This document shows positions 1-6,841 of a stretch of 20,727 bases of DNA, one piece after another; the first letter of the stretch is position 1, and each line of letters begins with the position of its first letter. The notes under the pieces were generated by a model. The model was not told where the DNA came from. It did not search any database and saw nothing but the letters and a program-made list of their open reading frames with translations. Source of the stretch: Alphaproteobacteria bacterium UBA1303 (GTDB lineage Bacteria > Pseudomonadota > Alphaproteobacteria > Micropepsales > Micropepsaceae); the NCBI GenBank assembly GCA_002307315.1, contig DBTZ01000049.1, forward strand, positions 114,051 to 134,777. Direction: 5' to 3'. Both the position numbers and the translations under genes were made by a program.

Positions 1-857
1 AGATCGCGCTGGGTGAGGATCGGATTGCCGGCATAGGGTACATACGGTCCGCGCACCGATTTGGCGCGGAAGGCGACTTGCGAATGGTTTTCGCCGGTAC
101 CGCCTTCGGCGGCGACGAGGTAATAGTATTTGCCGTGCTTCAGGATGTGCGGCCCCTCGATCCAGCTCGGCTGCTTCGCGATGTCGGTGCCGCCGTTGAC
201 GATCTGGATGCGCTCGCCGACCAGTTTCAGGTTTTTGTAATCGAATTCCTGCATCCAAATGGCGCGATGGCCGCTGTAGCGCGCAGGTTCGTTGGGCTCG
301 CCGTTGTTGACGAGATAGGCCTTGTCGCCGTCCCAAAACAGCGACGGATCGATGCCGTCGAACGCAAACCATACCGGATCGGACCACGGCCCGGCCGGGT
401 TCTTGGCGGTGATGACGAAATTGCCCCCGCAGCGCACGCAGGTATTGACGACGTAATACAGGCCGTCGTGATAGGTAATGTCCGGCGCGTAAACGCCGTC
501 GGATACCTCGCGGCCGGAAAAATCGAGCTGCCCCGGCCGGTCGATGGCATTGGCGATTTGCGTCCAACTGACCAGATCCCGCGAATGGAAAATCGGCAAG
601 CCGGGGAAATGGGAAAAGGACGAATTGATCAAATAATAGTCCTTGTCGACCCGAAGGATCGACGGGTCGGGGTAATACCCCGGCAGAATCGGGTTGCGGT
701 ATTGTTTTTTGCCCGTTTGCGCAGGTTCCTGCGACCAACCGGCATAGGAAAACCGCTCGAACCGGACGGAGCCGGCGACGGCAGGGACCGAACCGACACA
801 AAATCCGGCACCCAGCAGGACGAAGCCGGACAGGGCAGTGGCAATGACGCGTTTCAT
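1..857 (-). CDS. GH43 family glycosidase (probable beta-xylosidase / alpha-L-arabinofuranosidase), 3' end outside window
   Basis: An exported five-bladed beta-propeller glycosidase that probably releases xylose or arabinose from xylan oligosaccharides. Only the first 285 residues are present; the frame is open at the window edge. Residues 1-29 form a Sec-type signal peptide. The GH43 triad is visible: the general base Asp64 in YYPDPSI, the pKa-modulating Asp170 in GIDPSLFWD, and the acid Glu234 in WIEGPHIL. Family landmarks VYAPDITYHDGLYY (about 123-136) and YYYLVAAEGGTGENHSQ (about 244-260) are also clear; they favour the beta-xylosidase-like subfamilies over arabinanases, but the subfamily is inferred. 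The ATG at 857 is chosen because GGAGAG lies just upstream on this strand and the signal peptide starts there. The gene is divergent from aroQ. With the GH10 xylanase near the other end of the window it suggests xylan use. Confidence 0.9.
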   Translation of the reverse strand, partial: MKRVIATALSGFVLLGAGFCVGSVPAVAGSVRFERFSYAGWSQEPAQTGKKQYRNPILPGYYPDPSILRVDKDYYLINSSFSHFPGLPIFHSRDLVSWTQIANAIDRPGQLDFSGREVSDGVYAPDITYHDGLYYVVNTCVRCGGNFVITAKNPAGPWSDPVWFAFDGIDPSLFWDGDKAYLVNNGEPNEPARYSGHRAIWMQEFDYKNLKLVGERIQIVNGGTDIAKQPSWIEGPHILKHGKYYYLVAAEGGTGENHSQVAFRAKSVRGPYVPYAGNPILTQRD

Positions 858-1026
858 GCGTTCCTCTCTCCTTAAATGATTCTTTGACGCAAGGCCCGTT
901 GCGACGGTGTTGGGGGGGGCAAAATCGACAGAAAGCCCGGCAAGGCCGATGAACCAGACTGACAGACACGTCAATTTGTCTTTGCTTCACCGTTAAGCAC
1001 CATAAGGCCTTTTTCCGACCGGTTGT

Positions 1027-1054
1027 TTGCCTTACGTATTTGTCTCAGTATAAC
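1027..1054 (+). promoter_or_regulatory. candidate sigma70 promoter for aroQ-accB-accC
   Basis: TTGCCT at 1027-1032 and TATAAC at 1049-1054 are separated by 16 bp, 28 bp ahead of the aroQ start codon. The -10 matches the consensus at 5 of 6 positions and the -35 at 4 of 6. A run of eight G lies at about 910-917 in the same intergenic region, without an assignable role. This is a pattern match only. Confidence 0.45.
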
Positions 1055-1082
1055 GCATTGGCAAAAGGCTTAGGAGCCACTG

Positions 1083-1544
1083 GTGGCAAAGATATCCAAA
1101 ACGTTACCGGTCTATGTCCTGAACGGACCCAACCTCAACCTTCTGGGGGTGCGCGAGCCGGACATCTACGGCCGCACCACGCTGGCGGACATCGAAAAGA
1201 TGGCCGTAGCACAGGCGAAAAAACACGGACTTGCCGTGATTTTCCGCCAATCCAACCACGAGGGCGAATTGGTCGACTGGCTTCAGGAGGCGCGCACCGC
1301 CGCCTCCGGGGTGATTCTCAACGCCGGGGCCTACACCCACACGTCTGTGGCGATTCACGACGCCCTTCGCGCGCTCGATAAACCCATCGTCGAAGTACAT
1401 CTTTCCAACCCCCAGGCCCGCGAGGATTTCCGCAAGGATTCGTTCGTCTCGCTGGTGGCCACGGGCACCATCGCCGGATTCGGCGCACACGGATATGTTC
1501 TGGCGGTCGATGCCGTCGCCGCCCTGATCGAAGGTTCCAAATGA
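1083..1544 (+). CDS. aroQ: type II 3-dehydroquinate dehydratase
   Basis: This enzyme dehydrates 3-dehydroquinate to 3-dehydroshikimate in the shikimate pathway for aromatic amino acids. At 153 residues it has the usual length of the small dodecameric type II enzyme. Visible family motifs are VLNGPNLNLLGVREPDIYG (12-30, with the catalytic loop Arg24 and Tyr29), QSNHEGELVDWL (56-67), ILNAGAYTHTSVA (78-90, substrate-binding Asn80) and PIVEVHLSN (101-109, catalytic His106). The start is GTG at 1083, supported by AGGAG at 1072-1076 with 6 bp spacing. The stop overlaps the accB start by 4 bp (ATGA), so the genes are probably translationally coupled. The aroQ-accB-accC order is common in alphaproteobacteria. 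Confidence 0.96.
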   Translation: MAKISKTLPVYVLNGPNLNLLGVREPDIYGRTTLADIEKMAVAQAKKHGLAVIFRQSNHEGELVDWLQEARTAASGVILNAGAYTHTSVAIHDALRALDKPIVEVHLSNPQAREDFRKDSFVSLVATGTIAGFGAHGYVLAVDAVAALIEGSK

Positions 1545-2014
1545 ACATGAAGGACATAAAGTCGCTCGGCAAAGCCAAAAACGGTCCCGCGGTCGACGCC
1601 GAGGCGATTCGCGAATTAGCCGACCTCCTCGCCGAGACCGGCCTCTCGGAAATCGAGATCGAGCAAAACGGCGCCCGCCTGCGCGTGGCCCGGCAACTCG
1701 GCGGCACGGTCGCTGCCGCCGCTCCGGCGCCGGTTGCCGCCCCGGCGCCCGCCCCCGCCGCAGCACCGGCCGGTCCGCCGCCAGGCGCGGTCCCCTCGCC
1801 GATGGTGGGGACGGTCTATGTCTCGCCCGAACCGGGCAAACCGCCCTTCGTCAAAGTGGGCGACACGGTGAAGGAAGGCGACACCCTTCTGATCGTCGAG
1901 GCGATGAAGACGATGAATCCGATCCTGGCGCCGAAGGGCGGTACGGTTACCGACATCTGCATCCATGATGCCGAACCGGTCGAGTTCGGTCAGACTTTGC
2001 TCGTGATTGCCTGA
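1541..2014 (+). CDS. accB: biotin carboxyl carrier protein of acetyl-CoA carboxylase
   Basis: This protein carries the biotin that shuttles carboxyl groups between biotin carboxylase and carboxyltransferase in the first committed step of fatty-acid synthesis. The 157 residues split into an N-terminal region (1-55), a flexible Ala/Pro-rich linker (about 56-84, typical of the family) and a biotinyl domain (85-157). The biotinylation motif is VEAMKTMN with Lys123 as the modified residue. Thr follows the Lys where E. coli has Met, which is common in alphaproteobacterial homologues. The start overlaps the aroQ stop by 4 bp and its stop overlaps the accC start by 1 bp, so the three genes form one tight operon. 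Confidence 0.96.
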   Translation: MNMKDIKSLGKAKNGPAVDAEAIRELADLLAETGLSEIEIEQNGARLRVARQLGGTVAAAAPAPVAAPAPAPAAAPAGPPPGAVPSPMVGTVYVSPEPGKPPFVKVGDTVKEGDTLLIVEAMKTMNPILAPKGGTVTDICIHDAEPVEFGQTLLVIA

Positions 2015-3360
2015 TGTTCGACAAGATCCTCATTGCCAACCGCGGGGAAATCGCGCTTCGCATCAACCGCGCCTGCAAAGAAATGGGCATCGCGACGGTG
2101 GCGGTGCATTCCACCGCCGACGCCGATGCCATGCATGTGCGCCTCGCCGACGAATGCGTCTGCATCGGGCCGCCCTCGCCGTCGCTGTCTTATCTCAACA
2201 TGCCGGCGATCATTGCCGCCTGCGAAATCACCGGCGCCCAGGCCATTCATCCCGGCTACGGCTTTCTGTCGGAAAGCGCCCGCTTTGCCGACATCGTCAA
2301 TGAGCACAATCTAACCTTTATCGGCCCGACGCCGGACCAGATCCGCCTGATGGGCGACAAGATCGCCGCCAAGCAGGCGGTGAAGGACGCCGGCATTCCC
2401 ACGGTGCCCGGCTCCGACGGCGCGGTGGAAAGCGACGAAGAAGCCGCCCGCATCGCGCAGGGCATCGGATATCCGGTGCTGATCAAGGCTTCTGCCGGCG
2501 GCGGCGGACGCGGCATGAAGGTGGCCAAATCGCCGGAAGAATTGTCGCTGGCGCTGTCGACCGCCCGCACCGAGGCCAAGGCGGCGTTCGGCTACGACGC
2601 GGTGTATTTGGAGAAATATCTTCAGAAGCCGCGCCACATCGAGGTGCAGATCCTCGCCGACGGCTTCGGCCATGTGGTGCATTTGGGCGAACGCGACTGC
2701 TCGCTGCAACGCCGGCACCAGAAGCTGATGGAGGAAGCCGGCAGCCCCGCGCTCAACGACTCCCAGCGCTACGAGATCGGCAAAGTGGTGACCGACGCGC
2801 TGAAGAAGATCGGCTATTTGGGCGCCGGCACCATCGAGTTCCTCTATGAAGACGGCAAGTTCTATTTCATCGAAATGAACACCCGCCTGCAAGTGGAGCA
2901 CCCGGTCAGCGAGGCGCTTTCCGGCATCGACATCGTGCGCGAGCAGATTCGCGTCGCCGCCGGACTTGAGTTGGAATGCAAGCAGGAAGACATCAAGCTT
3001 TCCGGCCACGCCATCGAATGCCGCATCAACGCCGAGAATCCCTTCACCTTCATGCCCTCGCCGGGACAGATCACCCAGTTCCACCAACCGGGCGGCCTGG
3101 GCGTGCGCTTCGATTCCGCCATCTACGACGGCTACAAAATCCCGCCCTATTACGACAGCCTGGTGGGCAAGCTGGTCGTCCACGGCCGCAACCGTTACGA
3201 ATGCCTGATGCGGATGCGCCGGGCGCTCGACGAATTGGTGATCGGCGGCATCGAGACCACCATTCCGCTGTTCCAGAAACTCTTGCAGGAACGCGACATC
3301 ATCGAAGGCAGCTACAATATCCACTGGCTGGAAAAATATTTGGCGAACCTGCCGAAGTGA
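2014..3360 (+). CDS. accC: biotin carboxylase subunit of acetyl-CoA carboxylase
   Basis: This ATP-grasp enzyme carboxylates the biotin on AccB using ATP and bicarbonate. Length (448 residues) matches the E. coli enzyme (449). Visible features are the N-terminal domain beginning KILIANRGEIALRI, Lys116 and Lys158 for ATP binding, the glycine loop GGGGRGM at 162-168, and the catalytic stretch IEMNTRLQVEHP at about 286-297 containing Glu287, Asn289 and Arg291. Its ATG shares one base with the accB stop (TGATG). In many alphaproteobacteria aat follows accC directly; here a transpeptidase gene, a repeat array and a GH95 gene lie in between. Confidence 0.97.
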   Translation: MFDKILIANRGEIALRINRACKEMGIATVAVHSTADADAMHVRLADECVCIGPPSPSLSYLNMPAIIAACEITGAQAIHPGYGFLSESARFADIVNEHNLTFIGPTPDQIRLMGDKIAAKQAVKDAGIPTVPGSDGAVESDEEAARIAQGIGYPVLIKASAGGGGRGMKVAKSPEELSLALSTARTEAKAAFGYDAVYLEKYLQKPRHIEVQILADGFGHVVHLGERDCSLQRRHQKLMEEAGSPALNDSQRYEIGKVVTDALKKIGYLGAGTIEFLYEDGKFYFIEMNTRLQVEHPVSEALSGIDIVREQIRVAAGLELECKQEDIKLSGHAIECRINAENPFTFMPSPGQITQFHQPGGLGVRFDSAIYDGYKIPPYYDSLVGKLVVHGRNRYECLMRMRRALDELVIGGIETTIPLFQKLLQERDIIEGSYNIHWLEKYLANLPK

Positions 3361-3384
3361 CCGTCACGTGAGGGTGATTACGCA

Positions 3385-3924
3385 ATGCGCCGTCGTACCG
3401 CCGGATTGATCGTCTTCTTCGTTACCGCCGTCGTCGCCATTCTCGGCATGGCGATCACCTCCGCGTTCCGCATCAGGCCGCAACCGCTGCCCGAGGATGC
3501 CCATACCGACTACATCCTGATCGAGAAAAAACGCCACCGGTTGACGCTGTATTTCCAGCATCGCAAACTGCGCAGCTACAAAATCGCCTTGGGACGCGGC
3601 GGCGGCGGGCCGAAACTGAAAGCGGGCGACGCCAAGACGCCGGAAGGTCTCTACAAGATCGACGCGCACAATGCGCATAGCAAATTCCATCGCGCTCTGC
3701 ATATCGACTATCCGTCGGCCAAGGATGCGGCGATGGCGCGCCGGCGCGGCAACCGCCCCGGCGATGGCATCGAAATTCACGGTTTGCGCAACGGGTTCGG
3801 CTGGATCGGCTTCTATCACCGCTTGATCGACTGGACCAACGGTTGCATCGCGACGACCGACGAAGAGATCGAGGAAATCTTCCGCGTCGTGCCCATCGGC
3901 ACCGCGGTGGAGATCAGGGGGTAA
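3385..3924 (+). CDS. L,D-transpeptidase (YkuD domain), membrane-anchored
   Basis: A predicted periplasmic L,D-transpeptidase that would cross-link peptidoglycan or attach proteins to it through a catalytic cysteine. Residues 1-28 hold a positively charged start (MRRR) and a hydrophobic segment, either a membrane anchor or an uncleaved signal. The YkuD domain covers about 40-178. The active-site signature is IEIHG around His132 followed by the cysteine motif TNGCIATT with Cys154. The 22-residue spacing between the two is normal for the family. TPEGLY (85-90) is another family landmark. The physiological substrate cannot be told from sequence. It starts 24 bp after accC, with GAGGGTGA upstream, so it may be the last gene of the accBC transcript. 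Confidence 0.88.
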   Translation: MRRRTAGLIVFFVTAVVAILGMAITSAFRIRPQPLPEDAHTDYILIEKKRHRLTLYFQHRKLRSYKIALGRGGGGPKLKAGDAKTPEGLYKIDAHNAHSKFHRALHIDYPSAKDAAMARRRGNRPGDGIEIHGLRNGFGWIGFYHRLIDWTNGCIATTDEEIEEIFRVVPIGTAVEIRG

Positions 3925-3980
3925 CGCCTCCCCGGCACGACACGGGCGTTCCTGCACGGCGCATTCTGATCGTTCAAATA

Positions 3981-3998
3981 CCGACGTCCCATCGTCGG
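3981..3998 (+). other. small perfect hairpin downstream of the L,D-transpeptidase gene
   Basis: CCGACG at 3981-3986 and CGTCGG at 3993-3998 pair perfectly around a 6-nt loop, 57 bp after the stop codon. No T-tract follows, so an intrinsic terminator is not supported. The rest of 3925-4011 shows no coding or other signal that I can support. Confidence 0.3.
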
Positions 3999-4011
3999 CG
4001 GATACGCGCCA

Positions 4012-4116
4012 TAGAGCGCTTCACTTAAGACGTGGAATCCGGTTTCCTGGTATGAAGCGCGACAAAACAAGGAATTAGAGCTTTTCGGTGTTTTTCGCTA
4101 AACAGTGAAATGCTCA
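4012..4116 (+). repeat. MITE-like dispersed palindromic repeat, copy 1 (diverged)
   Basis: About 105 bp, clearly the same sequence as the repeat at 13225-13328. Shared blocks include TAGAGCGCTTCA at the left end, GTGGAATCCGG, GGTATGAAGCGCGACAAAAC and GTGAAATGCTC at the right end. The left half folds as a hairpin with the perfect arms GCGCTTCA and TGAAGCGC. The right half (TAGAGC to GCTC) is a second hairpin that is degraded here, with several mismatches compared with copy 2. The right end runs straight into palindrome A at 4117. No coding sequence lies inside. Similar short palindromic families are known in alphaproteobacteria; I cannot name this one. Confidence 0.85.
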
Positions 4117-4190
4117 AGTGTCGTGGTTTCGAAGTTCGTTTTATTCTCTATATCGGCACGGGTAACGAACTCCGAAACCGAAACGACACT
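4117..4190 (-). repeat. bulged palindrome A of a four-unit array
   Basis: A 74-bp imperfect palindrome. The left arm is 4117-4140 (begins AGTGTCGT) and the right arm 4164-4190 (ends ACGACACT), around a 23-nt loop. Pairing is an outer stem of about 8 bp and an inner stem of 16 bp with one mismatch (GAAG against CTCC). The right arm carries 3 unpaired bases (GAA). I give it the minus orientation because the bulge is on the right arm, opposite to units C and D. It begins exactly where the dispersed repeat copy ends and shares the junction CACTAGTG with unit B. Confidence 0.85.
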
Positions 4191-4263
4191 AGTGGTCCGA
4201 TTCCGACATTTGCATCCCAGTTGTGGCAACAGCCAAGCAAATGTCGGAATCAAAAGGACCACT
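4191..4263 (-). repeat. bulged palindrome B of a four-unit array
   Basis: A 73-bp palindrome. The left arm is 4191-4213 (AGTGGTCC, then GATTCCGACATTTGC) and the right arm is 4237-4263, around a 23-nt loop. All 23 left-arm bases pair perfectly. The right arm has 4 extra bases (AAAA) between the 15-bp inner stem and the 8-bp outer stem. Orientation is minus, like A. It is directly fused to A, and is followed by a 17-bp spacer before C. Confidence 0.88.
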
Positions 4264-4280
4264 AGCAAGTTTATGTTTCT

Positions 4281-4354
4281 AGTGGAGCTTTTGAATTTGA
4301 CGTTTGAACACGAGGGGGCGGCGGGTGGGATTCAAACGTCAAATTCGCTCCACT
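4281..4354 (+). repeat. bulged palindrome C of a four-unit array
   Basis: A 74-bp palindrome. The left arm is 4281-4308 (AGTGGAGC, the bulge TTTT, then GAATTTGACGTTTGAA) and the right arm 4331-4354, around a 22-nt G-rich loop. The 8-bp outer and 16-bp inner stems pair perfectly. The TTTT bulge is on the left arm, so the unit is inverted relative to A and B. It is bounded by CTAGTG on the left and CACTAG on the right. Confidence 0.88.
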
Positions 4355-4372
4355 AGCATCAATATGTTGACT

Positions 4373-4442
4373 AGTGTCCTTTCGATTCCGAAATTCGAAA
4401 AATGTCGATATCAGGTGTAACGAATTTCGGAATCGGGACACT
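4373..4442 (+). repeat. bulged palindrome D of a four-unit array, abutting the GH95 ribosome-binding site
   Basis: A 70-bp palindrome. The left arm is 4373-4397 (AGTGTCC, the bulge TTT, then CGATTCCGAAATTCG) and the right arm 4421-4442, around a 23-nt loop. The outer 7 bp and inner 15 bp pair perfectly. Orientation is plus, like C, from which it is separated by an 18-bp spacer. Its last bases, CACT, run directly into AGGGAG (4443-4448), the likely Shine-Dalgarno of the GH95 gene at 4459. Folding in the mRNA could therefore affect translation of that gene; this is inference. Confidence 0.88.
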
Positions 4443-4458
4443 AGGGAGAACACGGGCC

Positions 4459-6834
4459 ATGAAGACAACACGGCGGCAGATTTTGCAGGGCGGAGCGGCC
4501 ATACTCGCATTTCCGATGCCGGCGCGGGCATCGGCGACGCCGGACGAAATGGCTCTGTGGTATCGGCAGCCCGCCGCCGAATGGACCGAAGCGTTGCCGC
4601 TCGGCAACGGGCGCCTCGGCGCCATGGTATTCGGCGGCGTAACCGAAGAACACATTCAGATCAACGAGGCGACGCTATGGGGCGGCGGACCTCGCGACTA
4701 TGTCAATTTGCAGGCCGGCGCGTCCCTGCAGGAATTGCGTGCATCGATTTTCGCCGGCAAGATCGACGAAGCCGAACGTCTGGCCGCCAACGTCATGGGC
4801 CGTCCGTCTCTGCTTCATCCCTATCAGCCCTTCTGCGATCTGCGGCTGTATTTCGACGGTCAAAACGATGCCGGCGATTACCGCAGAAGCTTGACTCTGG
4901 ACGACGCGACATCGACCGTCACCTATCGATCCGGCGGCGTTCTTTTCCGGCGGGACGCGTTCGTCTCCCATCCAGATCAAGCGATCATAGTCCGCCTCAC
5001 CGCCGACCGTCCCGGCCGGCATACCCTCTCGATCGGATTGGATTCGCCGCAGCCCGGAGCAAAAACCGAAGCCATCGGAACGGACGGATTGCATTTGACC
5101 GGACAAATTCCTCCCCGGCAGAATCCCGACGGTGCCTGGCTGGCGTCGTGGACCGCGCCGGGGTTGCGTTTCGCCGCCGTCCTGCAGGTCCGCATCGAAG
5201 GCGGCACCCTGGAGCGGGAGGGCGAGCGGTTACGCGTTCGCGATGCCGACGCCGTGACGATCCTGTTCAGCGGAGCGACCGGCTTTCGAAACTATCGCGA
5301 CATCGGCGCAAACGCGCTGGAACGCGCTCAGGGATACCTGAATGCCGTCTCCGGCAAAAGCTTCGAGGCCCTCAGACGGACGCACGTCGAAGACTATCAA
5401 GCGTTATTCCATCGTGTCCGTATCAGCCTCGGTCCGGGCGGCCCCGACCGGACGACGGACGTACGGCTCAAGGAATTCAAACCGGGCACCGATCCGGCGC
5501 TGGCGGCGCTGTATTTTCAGTTCGGACGATACCTGCTGATTTCATCCTCGCGCCCCGGCGGGCAAGCCGCCAACCTCCAGGGGATATGGAATCAGGAACT
5601 CATGCCGGCGTGGGGCAGCAAGTGGACCACGAACATCAATCTGGAAATGAACTACTGGCTTGCGGAAAGCGGCGCGCTTTGGGAAACTCAGGAACCGCTG
5701 TGGGATATGATCGACGATCTGCAGATTGCCGGTGCCGAAACTGCCCGCGCGCATTACGGCGCCGGCGGTTGGGTATTGCACCACAACACCGACATATGGC
5801 GCGCAACGACGCCGGTCGACGGCGCGTGGGGCGTGTGGCCGATGGGCAGCGTCTGGCTGGCCAACCAAATGTGGGACCATTACCGGTTCAGTGCCGACAA
5901 GACATTCCTGCTCAAGCGCGCCTACCCCGCCATGAAGGGCGCCGTGCGTTTCGTGCTCGATACCCTGGTCGAAGCGCCGCCTGGAACGCGCTTTGCCGGC
6001 CGTCTGGTGACGAACCCGTCGGTTTCTCCGGAAAATCAATATCTGCTGAACGGCAAACCCGAACATATGACCTATGCCGCGACGATGGACCTCGAACTGA
6101 TCGCCGAGTTGTTCGAAGCCTTCCGCAAGGCCGCACGAATTGTCGGCACGGATGCGGATCTGAGCGAAGACGTCAAGCGGGCGCAGAACCGGCTGCCGCC
6201 TCTGCAAATCGGCAAGCGCGGCCAGTTGCAGGAATGGATCGAGGATTACGCGGAAACGGAACCGCAACATCGTCACGTATCGCACCTCTGGGCACTTTAT
6301 CCCGGCCATAGCATATCGCCGCGCCGCACACCGCAGCTTGCCGCCGCGGCGAAACGCAGTCTGGAACTGCGCGGCGACGGCGGCACCGGCTGGGCAAAGG
6401 CCTGGAAGATTGCGCTTTGGGCGCGCCTGGGCGACGGCGATCGCGCCTACGGGCTTTTCAGCGGTCTACTCGCGGAAAGCACGCTGCCCAACATGTTCGA
6501 TACCTGCCCGCCGTTCCAGATCGACGGCAATTTCGGCGGCGCCGCAGCCATTGCGGAAATGCTGCTGCAAAGCGACGACGACGAAATCGTGCTGCTGCCG
6601 GCCCTGCCGCAAGCTTGGCCCGAAGGAACGGTCGAGGGGTTGCGTGCGCGCGGCGGCATCAAAGTCGACATGCGGTGGCGCGAACGCAAACTGATCGGCG
6701 TCACCCTCACCGGCAAGGCGCACCGTACGGTGACCGTCCGCATGGGGCGGAAATCGGCGACGGCGGCGCTGGCCCCCAACATTCCGTTCCATTTCGACGG
6801 CCGGTTGCGTCCGTCGAAAACCGAACGCCGGTGA
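4459..6834 (+). CDS. GH95 family glycosidase (alpha-L-fucosidase or alpha-L-galactosidase)
   Basis: An inverting glycosidase expected to remove terminal alpha-L-fucose or alpha-L-galactose from plant polysaccharides; the choice between the two cannot be made by eye. The 791 residues run through the N-terminal beta-sandwich (from about 34, with LPLGNGRLGAMVFGG and INEATLWGGGP), the helical (alpha/alpha)6 barrel (from about 360, with NLQGIWNQELMPAWGSKW) and a C-terminal domain. Residues matching the characterised bifidobacterial fucosidase catalytic set are visible: Asn392 and Asn394 in TNINLEMNYW, Glu525 in NPSVSPEN and Asp689 in FQIDGNFGG. The start is ATG 4459, not the in-frame ATG 4402 inside palindrome D. 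AGGGAG at 4443-4448 precedes 4459, and the product then begins with a twin-arginine leader, TTRRQILQGGAAILAF. It ends 7 bp before aat. Confidence 0.93.
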   Translation: MKTTRRQILQGGAAILAFPMPARASATPDEMALWYRQPAAEWTEALPLGNGRLGAMVFGGVTEEHIQINEATLWGGGPRDYVNLQAGASLQELRASIFAGKIDEAERLAANVMGRPSLLHPYQPFCDLRLYFDGQNDAGDYRRSLTLDDATSTVTYRSGGVLFRRDAFVSHPDQAIIVRLTADRPGRHTLSIGLDSPQPGAKTEAIGTDGLHLTGQIPPRQNPDGAWLASWTAPGLRFAAVLQVRIEGGTLEREGERLRVRDADAVTILFSGATGFRNYRDIGANALERAQGYLNAVSGKSFEALRRTHVEDYQALFHRVRISLGPGGPDRTTDVRLKEFKPGTDPALAALYFQFGRYLLISSSRPGGQAANLQGIWNQELMPAWGSKWTTNINLEMNYWLAESGALWETQEPLWDMIDDLQIAGAETARAHYGAGGWVLHHNTDIWRATTPVDGAWGVWPMGSVWLANQMWDHYRFSADKTFLLKRAYPAMKGAVRFVLDTLVEAPPGTRFAGRLVTNPSVSPENQYLLNGKPEHMTYAATMDLELIAELFEAFRKAARIVGTDADLSEDVKRAQNRLPPLQIGKRGQLQEWIEDYAETEPQHRHVSHLWALYPGHSISPRRTPQLAAAAKRSLELRGDGGTGWAKAWKIALWARLGDGDRAYGLFSGLLAESTLPNMFDTCPPFQIDGNFGGAAAIAEMLLQSDDDEIVLLPALPQAWPEGTVEGLRARGGIKVDMRWRERKLIGVTLTGKAHRTVTVRMGRKSATAALAPNIPFHFDGRLRPSKTERR

Positions 6835-6841
6835 ATCGGCG

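Noticed and set aside
1072..1085. GCCACTG at the aroQ start as a B12 riboswitch element
   Set aside because: A short chance match with no other riboswitch parts nearby.
4117..4442. Integron attC sites
   Set aside because: The bulged palindromes look similar in shape, but the R'/R'' core sites (GTTRRRY/RYYYAAC) are missing, no integrase is present, and no cassettes lie between units.
4117..4442. CRISPR array
   Set aside because: Units are long, differ in sequence, are inverted relative to each other, and have almost no spacers; no cas genes.
4117..4442. Classical REP/BIME elements
   Set aside because: There is no GTAG foot and the units are about twice the usual length; a loose analogy only.
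4402..4458. Upstream in-frame ATG that would lengthen the GH95 protein by 19 residues
   Set aside because: It lies inside palindrome D, lacks a ribosome-binding site, and would bury the twin-arginine signal; ATG 4459 has AGGGAG upstream.
4374..6311. Long plus-strand open frame (about 645 codons) in a second frame of the GH95 gene
   Set aside because: Arg-rich shadow translation; the GH95 frame contains all the family motifs.
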